From: an uncultured Prevotella sp.
GTDB taxonomy: Bacteria; Bacteroidota; Bacteroidia; Bacteroidales; Bacteroidaceae
Assembly: GCA_900315635.1 (NCBI GenBank)
Contig: OMZV01000008.1
Coordinates: forward strand, 181,754-245,753
Direction of reading: 5' to 3'
Length of the DNA stretch: 64,000 bases
Shown: positions 62,812 to 64,000 of the stretch, piece by piece
Layout of the letters: every line of letters begins with the position of its first letter
How positions within the stretch are numbered: the stretch's first letter is position 1
Notes under the pieces: generated by a model
Seen by the model: the letters and a program-made list of their open reading frames with translations, nothing else
What the model was told of the DNA's origin: nothing
Databases searched by the model: none
Program-made: the position numbers and the translations under genes

Positions 62812-63033
62812 TCAATATTCATCCTCATTCCAAAGGAAGTCATCCTTTGAAGGATAGTCAGGCCATATATCTTCGATGCTCTCGTAGACATCGCCCTCGT
62901 CCTCTATCTCCTGCAAGTTCTCTAATACTTCTGCCGGTGCACCCGAACGAACGGCATAGTCGATAAGCTCGTCCTTTGTTGCAGGCCATGGTGCATCTTC
63001 AAGCTTTGAAGCAAGTTCAAGTGTCCAATACAT
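62812..63033 (-). CDS. DUF2795 family small acidic protein
   Basis: 73 aa, MYWTLELASKLEDAPWPATK, then DELIDYAVRSGAPAEVLENL and an acidic tail with EDIWPDYPSKDDFLWNEDEY. The ELASKLEDAPWPATKDELI pattern fits DUF2795, common in Bacteroidetes and of unknown function. It is a single-gene unit with a good promoter. Confidence 0.88.
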   Translation of the reverse strand: MYWTLELASKLEDAPWPATKDELIDYAVRSGAPAEVLENLQEIEDEGDVYESIEDIWPDYPSKDDFLWNEDEY

Positions 63034-63068
63034 AGTCTTAAATTTTTACATTACTATTAATTTGGGCG

Positions 63069-63098
63069 CAAAGATAATATATTTTATTTTATTTACAA
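63069..63098 (-). promoter_or_regulatory. Promoter of the DUF2795 gene
   Basis: On the minus strand TTG (63098-63096), 19 nt, TATCTTTG (63076-63069); the ATG is 36 bp downstream. Confidence 0.75.
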
Positions 63099-63146
63099 GA
63101 AAATGCTAAAGTTTTTTCTTCGTTATTATCAATAAAGTTTAAAACT

Positions 63147-63758
63147 CTAAAAGTTGACAATATAATTCTGCTTGAATTTCTTATGGTCGAAGAAGATGAT
63201 GCCGCAATAATACAAGTCGAATGTAATACCAGTACGCTCATCAGCAATTAGCTCATTCCAGTAAGCCTCTGTTTCCTTATTCTTCTTTATCCTCTGAATA
63301 ATAAACAAAGACTTACGGGAAACATGATTCATCAATTCGTCAACAACTTTCCGATAATCACCTTTAAGCGAAACACGGGCAACATCTATTGTAGGGTTTT
63401 CCTCAAGAAGATTATTTATCTTATTCATCCCCTTATCATCAGCCGATATTTGAACAACATTACATGACTTGCAGCCAGCCTTGAAATAACTCCTGTAAGC
63501 AGTAGTACTCGAACCGTAATCAACTACAAGATTCGGTTGACAATAATTAGCTACACGGAAATAGAGCCTGCAAAGCTTACGGGCAAACTTATTGATACCG
63601 TATACCTCATGATTCAAGTGAGTATATTCGTAATAAGGATAATGCTCGTTTATAACATAGCGAATGAACCTGTAAGCCCACGGCGACTGAACACCAAAGC
63701 CACGGGAATACTTCATGCGTCTAAGCCAAACGCGAGCTCTTCTAATCTTATAGAACAT
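63147..63758 (-). CDS. Methyltransferase-like protein of unknown substrate
   Basis: 203 aa. A basic N-terminus with RRMKYSRGFGVQSPWAYRFI and RYVINEHYPYYEY is characteristic of a Bacteroidetes family annotated as SAM-dependent methyltransferase. NLVVDYGSSTTAYRSYFKAG resembles motif I (VDYGSS in place of a strict GxGxG). The later Rossmann-like part includes FDLYYCGIIFFDHKKFKQNY. Weak conservation of the glycine loop leaves activity uncertain. It lies between DUF2795 and the end of an rRNA operon. Confidence 0.65.
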   Translation of the reverse strand: MFYKIRRARVWLRRMKYSRGFGVQSPWAYRFIRYVINEHYPYYEYTHLNHEVYGINKFARKLCRLYFRVANYCQPNLVVDYGSSTTAYRSYFKAGCKSCNVVQISADDKGMNKINNLLEENPTIDVARVSLKGDYRKVVDELMNHVSRKSLFIIQRIKKNKETEAYWNELIADERTGITFDLYYCGIIFFDHKKFKQNYIVNF

Positions 63759-63911
63759 CGGTATAAGGAATTCTTATTTTTGTCGTTTATATAAATAATG
63801 TAACTATAATATAACGAGAATTTTCACAATTTATTGCCTGACATTAAACCGCCAGGACACAAATACCCGTATAATAGATTTAGTCGTAATCACAAAGCCC
63901 CATAAACAGAA

Positions 63912-63940
63912 AAAGCCCCAGAGTCAGACTCTGAGGCTTT
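63912..63940 (-). terminator. rRNA operon terminator
   Basis: On the minus strand AAAGCCTCAGAGT/ACTCTGGGGCTTT pairs over 13 positions with one mismatch, followed by TTTCTGTTT. It lies about 12 bp past the 5S rRNA end. Confidence 0.85.
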
Positions 63941-63951
63941 CCTTCTAAAGA

Positions 63952-64000
63952 AGGCGGCTTCCTACTCTCCCGCATTGCATTGCAGTACCATCGGCGTAAG
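63952..64000 (-). rRNA. rrf: 5S ribosomal RNA (3' end, partial)
   Basis: The minus strand reads CTTACGCCGATGGTACTGCA, then ATGCGGGAGAGTAGGAAGCC, the conserved 3' half of Bacteroidales 5S rRNA. The rest of the gene and its operon lie beyond the right edge. The exact 3' end is approximate. Confidence 0.9.

Overview
The window looks like a chromosomal segment of a Prevotella-like member of the Bacteroidales. Promoters are of the Bacteroidetes type (TTTG, about 20 nt, TAnnTTTG). The window carries type IX secretion (T9SS) genes, secreted proteins with T9SS-style C-termini, the Bacteroidetes-type families DUF2807, DUF3109, DUF3737 and DUF6029, and the gene order tRNA-tuf-tRNA-secE-nusG-rplKAJL-rpoB. 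Most of it is ordinary core genome. The unusual material is mainly in the intergenic DNA.

Layout. 1-6.8 kb (minus strand): a transcription/translation superoperon from one strong promoter, with four tRNAs, tuf, tRNA-Trp, secE, nusG, rplK, rplA, rplJ, rplL and the first 561 codons of rpoB. 6.8-8.3 kb: hpf, a XerC/D recombinase and rpsU. 8.6-16 kb: mdh, a 41-codon sORF with its own promoter and terminator, a WYL regulator divergent from a small membrane protein, a PatB-type C-S lyase with a DUF3737 protein, an HD phosphohydrolase, a DMT-type membrane protein and recO. 16-31.9 kb: tRNA-Glu, rpsT, gyrB, GH95, DUF3109, ung, gpmI, GH3, umuDC, and an ABC-2/DUF2807/GntR(YtrA) operon preceded by an AGTGTA-n12-TACACT operator. 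32.3-47.4 kb: priA, then seven consecutive minus-strand genes for envelope or secreted proteins: three Omp28-like proteins with a CxxC motif, a 1449-aa multidomain protein, a small cargo-like protein, a DUF6029 barrel and a TlpA-like thioredoxin. 47.8-55.9 kb: a PgpH-type 7TM-HD phosphodiesterase, gltX, waaA, two small envelope proteins, trpS and an outer-membrane barrel. 56.2-62.7 kb: the T9SS operon porP-gldK-gldL-gldM-gldN. The right edge holds DUF2795, a methyltransferase-like gene and the 3' end of a 5S rRNA whose operon reads into the window.

How the genes fit together. The PorP/GldKLMN machinery in this window could export the nearby proteins that end in T9SS-like C-terminal domains. 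These proteins and their neighbours are rich in CxxC thioredoxin-like motifs, so the 34.7-47.4 kb block may be a cell-surface thiol/disulfide system. That is an inference.

The most notable non-coding signals are: (1) at least four arrays of a degenerate 22-bp unit with core GTAAAAGATACC; (2) three copies of a 140-190 bp element with about 45-bp terminal inverted repeats containing a G/C hairpin, one inside the gldM-gldN junction and one that supplies the N-terminal codons of a lipoprotein gene; (3) a 168-bp MITE-like element with perfect 17-bp terminal repeats and a perfect 8-bp target duplication just upstream of an outer-membrane protein gene; (4) a 9-bp simple repeat upstream of the DUF6029 gene.
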